From NCBI RefSeq assembly GCF_008973755.1, contig NZ_WBOM01000001.1, positions 1 through 64,000 on the forward strand: 64,000 nt of DNA. The letters run 5' to 3'. Shown piece after piece: positions 44,209 through 53,579 of the stretch. The position numbers were made by a program, and so were the translations under genes. The stretch is from Nitrincola alkalilacustris (lineage in GTDB: Bacteria; Pseudomonadota; Gammaproteobacteria; Pseudomonadales; Balneatricaceae). A model generated the notes under the pieces. The model was not told the origin of the DNA. It ran no database searches and saw nothing but the letters and a program-made list of their open reading frames with translations. Position 1 is the stretch's first letter; each line of letters begins with the position of its first letter.

Positions 44209-45714
44209 ATGTCATTATCAGTTATTCTTACTCGTGCCCAGGTGGGCATACAGTCTCCATCCGTGGCGGTGGAAGTTCATCTGTCCGGTGGCCTGCCGTC
44301 ACTGGCGATAGTCGGTCTGCCCGAAACAGCCGTGAAAGAGAGTCGGGAAAGGGTTCGCAGTGCCATCATTACAGCGGGGTTCGAGTTTCCTCAACGCCGT
44401 ATCACCATTAACCTTGCACCCGCTGACCTGCCCAAAGAGGGTGGGCGCTATGATCTTGCCATTGCACTCGGTATTCTGCAGGCGTCCGGCCAGCTCAAGA
44501 ACGATAAACTGCATCAGTATGAGGTGTTGGGCGAGCTGGCGCTGTCTGGAGAGATCCGCTCGGTACGTGGTGCACTGCCGGCGTCAATCGCGTGTGGTCA
44601 GGCGCGACGGGCGCTGATACTGCCTGCCTGTAATGCAGATGAAGCGACGCTGATGGGGGATACCCCGGTGCTGGGTGTCGATCATCTGCTGCAACTGCAT
44701 CAGTATCTCAGTGGCAAGTCGAAACTGGAGTTTGCCTGTCGACAGGAGGCTGAGCCACCAGTTCATGCCTGTCCGGACATGTCGGATGTCAAAGGGCAGT
44801 TACAGGCCAGGCGAGCACTGGAGGTGGCTGCGGCCGGACAGCATAATCTGCTTTTTACCGGTCCTCCTGGCAGTGGTAAAAGCATGCTGGCCTCCCGGCT
44901 TCCGGGGCTGCTGCCCGAACTGACACCAGAGCAGTGCCTTGAGGTGGCTGCGATTCACTCTGTTGCCGGTATGTCGGTACTGGATGCCTGTCAGGGAGTG
45001 CGCCCTTTTCGTGCACCGCATCATACGGCCTCGGCTGCGGCACTGGTTGGCGGCGGATCGCACCCCCGTCCGGGTGAGATCTCTCTGGCGCATCAGGGGG
45101 TACTGTTTCTGGATGAGCTGCCAGAGTTTCCGCGCCGTGTGCTGGATGTGCTGCGTGAGCCTATGGAAACCGGAGAGATTCTGATCTCGCGTGCGGCCCG
45201 ACAAACTTTATTTCCGGCTTGCTTCCAACTGGTTGCCGCGATGAATCCCTGTGCCTGCGGCTACTATGGCGATGGAACGGATCGCTGCATCTGTACACCG
45301 GATCAGATACGGCGCTATCAGAGTCGGGTGTCGGGTCCCTTGCTGGATCGTATCGATATTCAGCTCTGGGTGGCGGCCCTGCCCGCCGATGCACTGCTAC
45401 GCCCGGGCCAGCAGGCGGAGAGCAGTGCTGATATACGGGCGCGGGTGCTGCGGGCTCGTGAGATTCAGCTTCAGCGGCAAGGGGCGAGTAACCGTCATCT
45501 CAGTGGGCGATCACTGGAGCAGTATTGCCAACTGGATAGTGATTCGCGCCGCTTGCTGACTCAGGCGATGGACAATCTGGGTATATCGGCACGCGCCTGT
45601 CATCGCTTGCTGCGAGTGGCGCGAACGCTGGCAGATCTGGAAGGGCATGATCGGGTTGAGCAGTCTCACCTGCTGGAGGCACTGGCGTTTCGGGGTAATG
45701 GCTTGAGGCGCTAG
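44209..45714 (+). CDS. comM: YifB/ComM family Mg-chelatase-like AAA+ ATPase
   Basis: A 501-aa protein with an N-terminal Lon-protease-like fold (about 20-160), an AAA+ Mg-chelatase core (Walker A FTGPPGSGKSMLASRL near 220; FLDELPEFPRRVLDVLREPMETG) and a C-terminal helical domain with a GDGTDRCICTPDQIRRYQSRVSGPLLDRID sequence. ComM helicases promote branch migration of integrated DNA in natural transformation. GGAAGGTG precedes the ATG. The function in this organism is inferred. Confidence 0.93.
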   Translation: MSLSVILTRAQVGIQSPSVAVEVHLSGGLPSLAIVGLPETAVKESRERVRSAIITAGFEFPQRRITINLAPADLPKEGGRYDLAIALGILQASGQLKNDKLHQYEVLGELALSGEIRSVRGALPASIACGQARRALILPACNADEATLMGDTPVLGVDHLLQLHQYLSGKSKLEFACRQEAEPPVHACPDMSDVKGQLQARRALEVAAAGQHNLLFTGPPGSGKSMLASRLPGLLPELTPEQCLEVAAIHSVAGMSVLDACQGVRPFRAPHHTASAAALVGGGSHPRPGEISLAHQGVLFLDELPEFPRRVLDVLREPMETGEILISRAARQTLFPACFQLVAAMNPCACGYYGDGTDRCICTPDQIRRYQSRVSGPLLDRIDIQLWVAALPADALLRPGQQAESSADIRARVLRAREIQLQRQGASNRHLSGRSLEQYCQLDSDSRRLLTQAMDNLGISARACHRLLRVARTLADLEGHDRVEQSHLLEALAFRGNGLRR

Positions 45715-45795
45715 AAGTTTGTCTGACTTGGCTGTGCTTTCTGCTGGCAAGTGTTGGCTCGGGCTCGGGCTCTGAGCATCTGGAGCTCTTGCTGT

Positions 45796-47523
45796 TTATT
45801 GCTCCAGCATGGCATCTTGCTCCGGCTGAGCGGGGATAAGCATGGCGAGGAATTTTTCGAGGCTGACAGGACGGCTGAACAGATAACCCTGGGCAAGATC
45901 ACAACCATGCAGGAGCAGAAACTCCAGTTGGTCCTGGGTTTCAACGCCTTCGGCGATCACCTTGCGCTGCAGGTTTTTGGCCAGGTTGATGATCGTTCGG
46001 ACTATCTCTTCATCATCCTTGTTGCCGGGTATGCCTGAGATGAAAGATTTGTCGATTTTAAGTGTCGAGATCGGCAGTTTCTGCAGCAGTGAGAAGGAGG
46101 AATAACCGGTCCCGAAATCATCCAGAGAAAACTCGACGCCAAGCGCGCTGAGTGACTCCATGCACTGACGGACATGCACCTCATCACTGAACAGAGCGGT
46201 TTCGGTCAGCTCAAACTCCAGCATGGTGGTGTCGATATTGTATTTGTGAATCAGACGCTCGATCGTGTTGGCCAGATAGCCATCCTGAAACTGGCGGAAG
46301 GAGAGGTTGACGCCGACATAACCGCGCAGGCCAGCATCACGCATCAGTTTCATATCCTTGCCGGCACGCTGGATGACCCAGTAACCGATCGGCACAATCA
46401 GGCCCGACTGCTCACAGACCGGGATAAACGTATCGGGTGTAATCAGGCCGCGAGTGGGATGGTGCCAGCGAATCAACGCTTCGGCGCCGACTATATCGCC
46501 CGTGTTGAGGTTGATGCGTGGCTGGTAATAGAGGCGGAACTCCTCCTGCTGCAAGGCCCGCCAAAGCTCGGGTTCCAGCGCGATGCTTGTACCGCCCTCC
46601 TTGTCCTGCTGTGGATCATAGATGGCGTAGCTGTGGCCGCGGAGCTTCTTGGCACGCAATCGCGCAAGTCCGGAAAAGCGGATCAGCGCATCAAACTCAT
46701 GATGATGCACCGGAGCCTGTGCGATACCGATACTGCAACTGATGGTCGCTTCACGCTCATCGATCTGATAGCCGGGTATCATCGCTTCTATCAGTTGCTC
46801 GGTCATCTGCTGCGTGGCTTCCTGCAGAGAATCCTCCGGGCGAACAATCAGTATGATCGTGAATTCGTCACTGCCGATACGTGCCAGGTGTGAACCGCCC
46901 TGGCAACGGCGCAGACGTCGACTCAGCTCCAGTACAACGCGGTCACCGGCATCATGGCCCATATTGTTGTTGAAGGCGCTGAAGTTATCGATATCGATGG
47001 CAAACAGGGCAACCTTGAATCCCTGATCAAGCCGCTTCAGTGCGCTCTGCAACTGACTATAGAAATACTGTCGATTGCCGGTGCCTGTCAGTGGATCTGT
47101 CGTCTGAATCTCAAACAGCGCCTTGTGATTGCGCAGGTTTGCAGAGGCATAGCGCAGCACGCGGAAGAGTGTGGCAGCATCCAGTTGATCAAGGTTGAGA
47201 TAATCATTCAGAGGGTGTTGCAGCAGGTACTCAAGACGCTCTGGCGTGTTCTGTTCCAGTAAAACTATCAGCGGAATTCCGTTATACTGCTCGCTGTGGT
47301 CAAGAGGTGTCTGGTCGGCCTTGTCTATGGCATTTTCATGCAGCAGCAGAATAGTTGGCTCTTGTTCTCTCAGGGTTGCGTCGGCGATATCAAGGGATGG
47401 AAACAACAGCAGATTACATGCAGGTGGCAGTAGTGCAGTCAGGCGCTGTATCGCCATGGCATCCGGGTCGATCAGCACGAGTCTGCAACCAGGATGTAAA
47501 AGGGCCTGCTCTACTGCTAGCAT
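45796..47523 (-). CDS. Receiver-like, degenerate GGDEF and EAL domain protein (probable c-di-GMP phosphodiesterase)
   Basis: A 575-aa protein. Residues 1-125 resemble a receiver fold (RLVLIDPDAM... TILLLHENA) but a histidine stands where the phosphoacceptor aspartate is expected. The GGDEF domain (about 140-300) reads ARIGSDEF, and the RxxD inhibitory site is missing, so cyclase activity is doubtful. The EAL domain (about 320-565) is complete: EALIRW, ELTETALF, DDFGTGYSS, KIDKSFI, EGVET. Net role is probably c-di-GMP breakdown, with GSDEF as a possible GTP sensor. No cognate kinase is adjacent. Confidence 0.85.
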   Translation of the reverse strand: MLAVEQALLHPGCRLVLIDPDAMAIQRLTALLPPACNLLLFPSLDIADATLREQEPTILLLHENAIDKADQTPLDHSEQYNGIPLIVLLEQNTPERLEYLLQHPLNDYLNLDQLDAATLFRVLRYASANLRNHKALFEIQTTDPLTGTGNRQYFYSQLQSALKRLDQGFKVALFAIDIDNFSAFNNNMGHDAGDRVVLELSRRLRRCQGGSHLARIGSDEFTIILIVRPEDSLQEATQQMTEQLIEAMIPGYQIDEREATISCSIGIAQAPVHHHEFDALIRFSGLARLRAKKLRGHSYAIYDPQQDKEGGTSIALEPELWRALQQEEFRLYYQPRINLNTGDIVGAEALIRWHHPTRGLITPDTFIPVCEQSGLIVPIGYWVIQRAGKDMKLMRDAGLRGYVGVNLSFRQFQDGYLANTIERLIHKYNIDTTMLEFELTETALFSDEVHVRQCMESLSALGVEFSLDDFGTGYSSFSLLQKLPISTLKIDKSFISGIPGNKDDEEIVRTIINLAKNLQRKVIAEGVETQDQLEFLLLHGCDLAQGYLFSRPVSLEKFLAMLIPAQPEQDAMLEQ

Positions 47524-47771
47524 CTTGCCGGTTACCTCTGTAGGTTTGTCTGACCCGCTGTCGGATGGCGACCGGCAGGCTACAAGCTTAACGATAACTG
47601 AGTTTTAATGTCAGTGTATATTACCCTAGCCTAACATGTCACATATCTAATTCAAACAAACGTTTAAAAGCTGTTTGATGATCAATGCGGTGACGAATCT
47701 TGTTTGAGTGATGCATGATCTTTCCAAGCTTATCGGCTGATATCCAAAATTATTTAGGCCTGTAATAATTT

Positions 47772-49787
47772 ATGAGTAAACTGAACCCACGGCAGAAAGA
47801 TGCAGTGCATTATATCGGCGGCCCACTGCTGGTACTGGCAGGTGCCGGTTCGGGTAAAACCAGCGTGATCACCCGCAAGATTGCCTACCTTGTCAAAGAG
47901 TGTGATATCAGTGCCCGGCATATAGCGGCGGTTACCTTTACCAATAAAGCTGCCCGTGAAATGAAGGAGCGTGTCATGCAACTGTTGCAGGGGTGTGACA
48001 GCCGCGGTTTGACCGTATCTACTTTCCACAACCTTGGCCTCAACATTATCCGGCGCGAGCACAAAACGCTGGGCCTCAAGCCTGGATTCTCCATCTTCGA
48101 TGACCAGGACAGCAAGGCGCTGTTGCGCGACCTGCTGCTGCACCATGATGAAGATGCTGAGCAGGTGGGTATGGTGCAGCACCAGATCTCCAGTTGGAAG
48201 AACGACATGCTGGAGCCGCATCAGGCGCTGGCCAAGGCGGCGCTTCCGGATGAGATACTGGCCGCCCGTGCCTACGAATCCTATGCGAAGTCCCTGCGCG
48301 CCTATAATGCCGTGGATTTTGATGACCTGATTCTGGTGCCGGTACGACTCTTTTCACAACATCCGGATGTGCTGACGCGTTGGCAGGGGCGGATACGTTA
48401 CCTGCTGGTGGATGAGTATCAGGATACAAACCTGTCGCAGTATCGACTGGTCAGGCAGCTGGTCGGGCATCGCAATGCCCTTACGGTGGTGGGTGATGAC
48501 GATCAGTCGATCTATGCCTGGCGTGGTGCACGGCCCGAGAATCTGGGGCAGTTGCAGGAGGACTTCCCCAGCCTCAAGGTGATCAAACTGGAGCAGAACT
48601 ATCGTTCGACCGGTTGCATCCTCAAGGCAGCCAACACCCTGATCGATAACAACCCGCACGTGTTCGACAAAAAGCTCTGGAGCGACAAGGGCTTTGGCGA
48701 GCCGATCCGCATCATCTATAACCGCAATGATGAGACAGAGTCGGAGCGTATTGCCACCGAGATCATGGATCGTCATCTGCGTGAGAGGATCCCTTTTCGA
48801 GACTTTGCCGTGCTCTATCGGGGCAACCATCAGGCGCGTCTGCTGGAGATGAAGCTGCAGCATTTTCAGGTGCCTTACAAGATCAGCGGCGGTACCTCCT
48901 TCTTTGCCCGAGCTGAGATCAAGGATCTGATGGCCTATCTGCGGCTGCTGGTCAATCCTGCGGATGACAACGCGTTTCTGCGCATTGTGAACCTTCCACG
49001 CAGAGAGATAGGGCCCACCACGCTGCAGCATCTGGGTGAGTACGCCAGCTCACGCCTGATCAGTCTGTTCGACGCCTGTGACGAGATGGGGCTGGAGCAG
49101 GTGCTGCCGGCACAGGCGATTACCCGACTGCAACGCTTCTGTCGCTGGATGCAGCATCTGCTGAGACTGTGCCATGAGGGTGACCCGATCGCAGCGGTGC
49201 GCGAGATGATTCTGGATATGGACTACGAAGGCTGGATTCGACAGGGCAGCTCCAGTGACGTAGTGGCTGAGAAGCGGATGCAGAATGTCTGGTTTCTGGT
49301 TGAGTCACTCAAGGCGACACTGGAGCGGCTGCAGGAAGAAGACCCGGATGCCGGTATTCAGGAAGCGATAGCCCGTCTGCTGCTGCTTGATCTGCTGGAT
49401 CGTCAGGAGGAAGAGGATGACTCGGACAGGGTACAACTGATGACGCTGCATGCTTCCAAGGGGTTGGAGTTTCCGCATGTGTTTCTGATGGGCATGGAGG
49501 AGGAGTTGCTGCCGCATCGAAACAGTATTGAGGGCGATACCATCGAGGAGGAGCGGCGCCTGGCCTATGTGGGTATCACCAGAGCCAGAGAAACACTGAC
49601 CATGACGCTGGCCAAGAAGCGTAAGCAGTTTGGTGAATGGATAGACTGCGCGCCGAGTCGATTCCTTGATGAGCTACCGGCAGAAGATCTGGTCACGGAA
49701 GGCCTGGGGGAAAGCTCCCCAGAGATAAACAAGGCCCGTGGTCGGGCGACCATCAGTAGCCTCAAGGGCCTGCTGGACGACTTCTGA
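47772..49787 (+). CDS. rep: ATP-dependent DNA helicase Rep
   Basis: A 671-aa superfamily 1A helicase: NPRQKDAVHYIGGPLLVLAGAGSGKTSVI (Q motif and Walker A), TFTNKAAREM (Ia), DEYQDTN (II), VVGDDDQSIYAWRGA (III), QNYRSTG (IV), LMTLHASKGLEFPHVFLMGMEEELLPH (V), YVGITRARETL (VI). The start and length match Rep rather than UvrD. It helps replication forks pass protein blocks. The ribosome site is weak. Confidence 0.96.
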   Translation: MSKLNPRQKDAVHYIGGPLLVLAGAGSGKTSVITRKIAYLVKECDISARHIAAVTFTNKAAREMKERVMQLLQGCDSRGLTVSTFHNLGLNIIRREHKTLGLKPGFSIFDDQDSKALLRDLLLHHDEDAEQVGMVQHQISSWKNDMLEPHQALAKAALPDEILAARAYESYAKSLRAYNAVDFDDLILVPVRLFSQHPDVLTRWQGRIRYLLVDEYQDTNLSQYRLVRQLVGHRNALTVVGDDDQSIYAWRGARPENLGQLQEDFPSLKVIKLEQNYRSTGCILKAANTLIDNNPHVFDKKLWSDKGFGEPIRIIYNRNDETESERIATEIMDRHLRERIPFRDFAVLYRGNHQARLLEMKLQHFQVPYKISGGTSFFARAEIKDLMAYLRLLVNPADDNAFLRIVNLPRREIGPTTLQHLGEYASSRLISLFDACDEMGLEQVLPAQAITRLQRFCRWMQHLLRLCHEGDPIAAVREMILDMDYEGWIRQGSSSDVVAEKRMQNVWFLVESLKATLERLQEEDPDAGIQEAIARLLLLDLLDRQEEEDDSDRVQLMTLHASKGLEFPHVFLMGMEEELLPHRNSIEGDTIEEERRLAYVGITRARETLTMTLAKKRKQFGEWIDCAPSRFLDELPAEDLVTEGLGESSPEINKARGRATISSLKGLLDDF

Positions 49788-49814
49788 ACTCTGTAATTTT
49801 TAAATTATGTAACA

Positions 49815-49850
49815 GAAAAAGGTCAGGCGATCGTATGACCGTCTGACCTT
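49815..49850 (-). terminator. Terminator of the cytochrome c5 gene (likely bidirectional)
   Basis: AAGGTCAGGCG pairs with CGTCTGACCTT (one G.T pair). On the minus strand it is followed by a T-rich run; it lies between converging rep and the cytochrome gene. Confidence 0.85.
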
Positions 49851-49868
49851 CGCAGTAACTGAAAAGGA

Positions 49869-50306
49869 TCAGTCGTTAGCCAGCATGTACTCGACGGTGG
49901 CTTCGATCTCTTCATCAGAGCAGTCAGCGCAAGTGCCGCGTGCAGGCATGGCATTAATACCGTTGATGGCATTGGCCAGCAGGGTTTCCATGCCTTTTTC
50001 ATTTTTCAGTGCAGACAACTGGCCGTCACCGAACTTGGGTGCACCCAGTACACCAGAACCATGGCAGGCAGCACAGCTGCGTGTGTAGATAGACTCACCG
50101 GTACGGCCAGCCGTTGCAGCGGCTGGGGCAGCAGCGGCAGCAGCAGTGCCGCAGGTTTCATCACCCTGCAGACAGATATTGCCATGAGGCTTGATGCGCT
50201 CAATGATCGCATCACGATCAGTAGCAGCATGAATCGAGCCGGCCAACACCAGACCCAGTCCCAGTGTGCACAGTGCGGATGCAGCTTTTGCAGCAAATTT
50301 GTTCAC
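49869..50306 (-). CDS. Cytochrome c5-type periplasmic c-type cytochrome
   Basis: About 145 aa: signal peptide (to AGSIHA), a spacer with an alanine/proline-rich linker, then one haem motif SCAACHGSG, axial Met in GINAMPARG and the CADC pair before SDEEIEATVEYML that is typical of cytochrome c5. An additional Cys pair (NICLQGDETC) lies before the linker. The likely start is GTG 50306 with GAGG 8 nt before it; the frame is open from 50327. It carries electrons in the periplasm. Confidence 0.9.
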   Translation of the reverse strand: MNKFAAKAASALCTLGLGLVLAGSIHAATDRDAIIERIKPHGNICLQGDETCGTAAAAAAPAAATAGRTGESIYTRSCAACHGSGVLGAPKFGDGQLSALKNEKGMETLLANAINGINAMPARGTCADCSDEEIEATVEYMLAND

Positions 50307-50529
50307 AGTCACGACCTCATCAATCATAAGAAAACCGGTAGCAGATTTACCTGTCCCGCTACCTGCGTCAGCCCAAGGCTTCAGGTGCAGACAAGGCTGC
50401 TCATATTTTGACTGGCGATTATACCGATTTAATAGCCATACGGAAATGCGGCATTTCAGATCTTATTCGCCAGGACTTGGCAAAATGATCATACCTGCGT
50501 AAGATTAGCGCCCTGTAACACCAGCCTAC

Positions 50530-50606
50530 GCGCCCGTAGCTCAGCTGGATAGAGTAGCAGGTTCCGATCCTGTTGGTCGGGGGTTCGAATCCCTCCGGGC
50601 GCGCCA
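50530..50606 (+). tRNA. tRNA-Arg (anticodon CCG)
   Basis: A complete 77-nt cloverleaf: acceptor GCGCCCG/CGGGCGC, anticodon loop TTCCGAT (anticodon CCG, codon CGG), T-loop GTTCGAATC and encoded CCA. The anticodon stem has one G.T pair. Confidence 0.96.
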
Positions 50607-50683
50607 TCTTGCTTATCCCCTCTTTTGTCTTTTTACTTCAGCCTTGTTTCTGAAGCTTAGTGCAGGGCGTGATCAGTTGTCAG

Positions 50684-50827
50684 TTAGTGGCAATGAACTA
50701 CACCTGTGCTGTTATCCATATGGCAGCACTGTCCAGGTGGAGAGCTTTTGCGACAACCACCCCCATGTGCAAATGCAAGGCTGCTGCTGAAAAGCAGAAT
50801 TAACGCTAAAGCTAGTAACTTTTTCAC
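50684..50827 (-). CDS. Tiny secreted Cys/His-rich protein
   Basis: A 47-aa gene starting at a GTG (50827) with AAGGA 6 nt upstream. Residues 1-20 are a clean signal peptide (MKKLLALALILLFSSSLAFA). The mature part HGGGCRKSSPPGQCCHMDNS-TGVVHCH has four cysteines and four histidines and ends with the TGxxHCH pattern seen in small periplasmic proteins with related Cys-His ends. Metal binding is possible, but nothing is proven. It lies 70 bp beyond the DUF4236 gene on the same strand and may be the last gene of that operon. Confidence 0.72.
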   Translation of the reverse strand: MKKLLALALILLFSSSLAFAHGGGCRKSSPPGQCCHMDNSTGVVHCH

Positions 50828-50897
50828 GTGTTTTCCTTCGTGATGATTTTCATCAAAACCCATTAAAGTTAGGGCATTTATTCAATGTTCCAGTGCT

Positions 50898-52097
50898 TTA
50901 ACTTAAGCTATCAATATTTAGTGGTGTTACTGGCTTGAAAATACCTGTCTTGGTCATGTTACGAGCAAACGTAAAGTGATCAAATAACGTGACAGGTTCA
51001 GACTCATTCCATGAACCAAAATCCAGCTTCTCCCATTCGTCTCGATGAACTATAACGCTATAGAGATAAACGTCGTCTTCGTCACTTTGAGTATAGGCTG
51101 AAATCACACATGCATTGACTGGAGGTAAATGATTGAAGATCAAACCTGCAATGCGAAGAGCAACACCATGAGCATAATCACGATACATTCCTCGTCGCTT
51201 GGTTGTATTGCTCCGTGAGCGTGAGATTTTTAATTGTCGTCCAGGTACTTTGTATTCAATATCAGGAAATTGATCTTCAGTGGGCAGGTCTATGTCTATA
51301 GCAACGGTGCTTGAATCATCGCCAAAGTCAAAATCTATCAGCGTTTCTATAGGCCATTCAATATCAGATAGATAATACTCAAGTACCGCAGCTAGTGCGT
51401 CTTGGCTTTCAAAAATATCTTCTGTTTCAAGCTTTTTGCGCTTTTCTTCTAACTCAAAGTGTTTCTTTTTTTCAGAGTTCCAGCGCTTGAGTGCCGCTAT
51501 GTTTTCTTTCTCAATTAATTGATTTAACTCAGTTATACGGCGTTTTTGAGGCGGCCAAATGAATCCTAAAAGCCCATAACTTAGCGGTTTTGACTGAGAA
51601 GGCTTAGGGTTTTCAAATGGTCTAGGTTCATAGTTTGGATGGTTAGAGGCAGGTAACGTACCTTTGTGGATATTTTTAAGCTCTTCTAGGCTGCTATTCA
51701 TCACTTCACAATGGGATACAAGGGCATTTCTTATTGTGTCACCAAGGTACTTTCTGATGACGCTTAGCTCACTATCATTGAAGGCCTCTCCATGCATTCC
51801 TTGAATCGTGACGTCACCGTCAGACTCTACAAATACTCTGACAGCAAGTTCATTACCAGCTTCAAGATAGTTCTTCAAATGTGTGGCAGGGGTTGGCTGC
51901 CGGCGACTTTCATGTTTGTTCAATTTACTACGATAGGACAAGCCTGTTCCGGGTAGGCCAAGATTTCCATAAAGGCCTCGTTTTCCTGCGCTGACAGTCG
52001 CACCTTTGACTCCAGCAGATAAGCCCACACCAGACTTGCTGAGGTTTAGGTTTAAACCTGGTGCAATACGTATTCGGCGTTGAAATCTGAATGACAT
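50898..52097 (-). CDS. DUF4236 domain protein
   Basis: A 399-aa protein with an N-terminal DUF4236 segment (residues 3-55, FRFQRRIRIAPGLNLNLSKSGVGLSAGVKGATVSAGKRGLYGNLGLPGTGLSY, basic and Gly-rich), a linker, a charged coiled coil (about 190-225) and an unassigned C-terminal domain of about 170 residues. DUF4236 has no known function. AGGGAAC precedes the ATG. It starts 15 bp after the K+ channel gene, so they are one operon. The sequence is more AT-rich than the core genes. Confidence 0.85.
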   Translation of the reverse strand: MSFRFQRRIRIAPGLNLNLSKSGVGLSAGVKGATVSAGKRGLYGNLGLPGTGLSYRSKLNKHESRRQPTPATHLKNYLEAGNELAVRVFVESDGDVTIQGMHGEAFNDSELSVIRKYLGDTIRNALVSHCEVMNSSLEELKNIHKGTLPASNHPNYEPRPFENPKPSQSKPLSYGLLGFIWPPQKRRITELNQLIEKENIAALKRWNSEKKKHFELEEKRKKLETEDIFESQDALAAVLEYYLSDIEWPIETLIDFDFGDDSSTVAIDIDLPTEDQFPDIEYKVPGRQLKISRSRSNTTKRRGMYRDYAHGVALRIAGLIFNHLPPVNACVISAYTQSDEDDVYLYSVIVHRDEWEKLDFGSWNESEPVTLFDHFTFARNMTKTGIFKPVTPLNIDSLS

Positions 52098-52112
52098 AAT
52101 GTTCCCTGTCGA

Positions 52113-52892
52113 TTACTGTGTTTTTGAGTTGCCGTTACATTTTTGAATAGCATCGCTAAACGCCGAGGCCAAAATACCAGTTGGAATAGCTATCATGCCT
52201 ATACCAGTGAGCGCCGTCAGACCTGCAAAAAATTTACCTGTGGCTGTAATGGGTGTGACATCGCCGTACCCTACTGTTGTTAAGGTAGCAATGCTCCACC
52301 AGAGAGCGCGTGGAATGCTGCCAAAATCATCAGGTTGAGATGATCCTTCCAGGAGATATAGACAGGTTCCGGAAAATAACAACAAAAAAATTGCTGCACA
52401 TAAGCTGATCGTGAGTTCATATGACCTTGAACGCATCGCTTCAATAATCGCATCGACAGCTCTTGTGAATCTTCCAATACGTGCGAGCCTCAGTAGTCGA
52501 AGAATTCTGAAAAGCCTTAGTAAAAATCCATTATAAGAACCGAGCGTCAGGATAAAGGGTAGTATCGCCAATAGATCAATTATTGACCAAATGCTAAAGA
52601 TGTAGCGGATTCGACCAGTAAAACCCCTGTACACCTCTCGTTCACCAGCAGCATAAACACGAAAAATGTACTCAACTGAAAACAGCGCTGCAAAGAACCA
52701 CTCAGCATAGATAAACAAGCTGGGACTTAGGCTTCGAACAGTGGATTCAGTTTCAAGGATGGCAACGATGACAGCCACAAATATGATGGCAATAATGACC
52801 TTGTTAAGCATAGAAAGGCCATTCGTTTTAGCTGTAGGGTCTAATTGCTCATATACTTGGTAGCGAAATGATTTTTTGATTATCTGATCCAT
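52113..52892 (-). CDS. Voltage-gated-like potassium channel
   Basis: A 259-aa six-helix channel. S4 carries a regular arginine ladder (LLRLFRILRLLRLARIGRFTRAVDAI) and the pore has WWSIATLTTVGYGDVTP with the TVGYGD filter, followed by S6 (LTALTGIGMIAIPTGILASAF). It lacks a long C-terminal regulatory domain. AAGGCT precedes the ATG. The function is likely K+ flux under membrane depolarisation; a link to the DUF4236 partner is unknown. Confidence 0.9.
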   Translation of the reverse strand: MDQIIKKSFRYQVYEQLDPTAKTNGLSMLNKVIIAIIFVAVIVAILETESTVRSLSPSLFIYAEWFFAALFSVEYIFRVYAAGEREVYRGFTGRIRYIFSIWSIIDLLAILPFILTLGSYNGFLLRLFRILRLLRLARIGRFTRAVDAIIEAMRSRSYELTISLCAAIFLLLFSGTCLYLLEGSSQPDDFGSIPRALWWSIATLTTVGYGDVTPITATGKFFAGLTALTGIGMIAIPTGILASAFSDAIQKCNGNSKTQ

Positions 52893-53147
52893 GATTAGCC
52901 TTCATGCTGAGCGTGGTGCCTGGAGTGTCTAACCTACTCAGTTTAGCAAGATAGAACATCAGGAGCGCTCAGTGAAGCCCTTCGTTAGTGGTCATCCCAT
53001 CTGCACTACCAGCGCCAGCACTGCTGTAATTACTGTACCGGTCACAATCTGATCACACTGGGCGGCATTTTCACCCGACACCGCGTGACCGCTCTCCTAG
53101 AATCGTCATCATCTTAACAACTTGATTATGATTTGTCGGAGCAGGCG
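52893..53147. other. Intergenic stretch upstream of the channel operon
   Basis: No gene seen. It should hold the promoter of the channel-DUF4236 operon on the minus strand. Confidence 0.4.
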
Positions 53148-53330
53148 ATGACAACAGTCAGAAAGTTACGCAGCAAGTGGTGGGCGCAGGTTCGGGTTAA
53201 AGGACATAAGCCGCAAGCCAAGTCCTTCACGCTCAAGTCTGATGCACTGGCATGGGCACGTCTGGTTGATGCTTAGATTCAGCCTGGTGTGTTTATCGAA
53301 ACGGCTATGGTTGATGCGCTTCACTGGTGA
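53148..53330 (+). pseudogene. Broken phage-type integrase N-terminus
   Basis: The ATG at 53148 (GGAG upstream) starts MTTVRKLRSKWWAQVRVKGHK...SFTLKSDALAWARLVDA, the start of the N-terminal arm region of tyrosine integrases. A TAG stop (53274) stands where homologues have Q; in frame after it the integrase-like IQPGVFIETA continues to a TGA at 53328. The core and catalytic domains are absent. Confidence 0.75.
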
Positions 53331-53579
53331 AGTGGCGGTCCAGGTAATTGAAACTAAGAGGGTAGAATCAGGGGGGCAGCTGGGCGCTTGACACCAAAGT
53401 GAAATGGTAGCTTATACTTCTTGTGGTCTCGTCCTATTGGCAAGATAGCCTCGCTATCAAGGGTGGTTTTACAGGTGTTAATGACTAGTAAAACTGATTA
53501 TTGAATATGCTCTACTGGACTGCTTGAAGCGTTACTGTTTCAGTCCAATACATCGGTGAGGATTAGCTGAAAGCCTTGA
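53331..53579. other. Intergenic stretch before the sensor kinase
   Basis: No gene, RNA or repeat recognised. It separates the integrase remnant from the kinase and may include part of the lost element. Confidence 0.4.
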
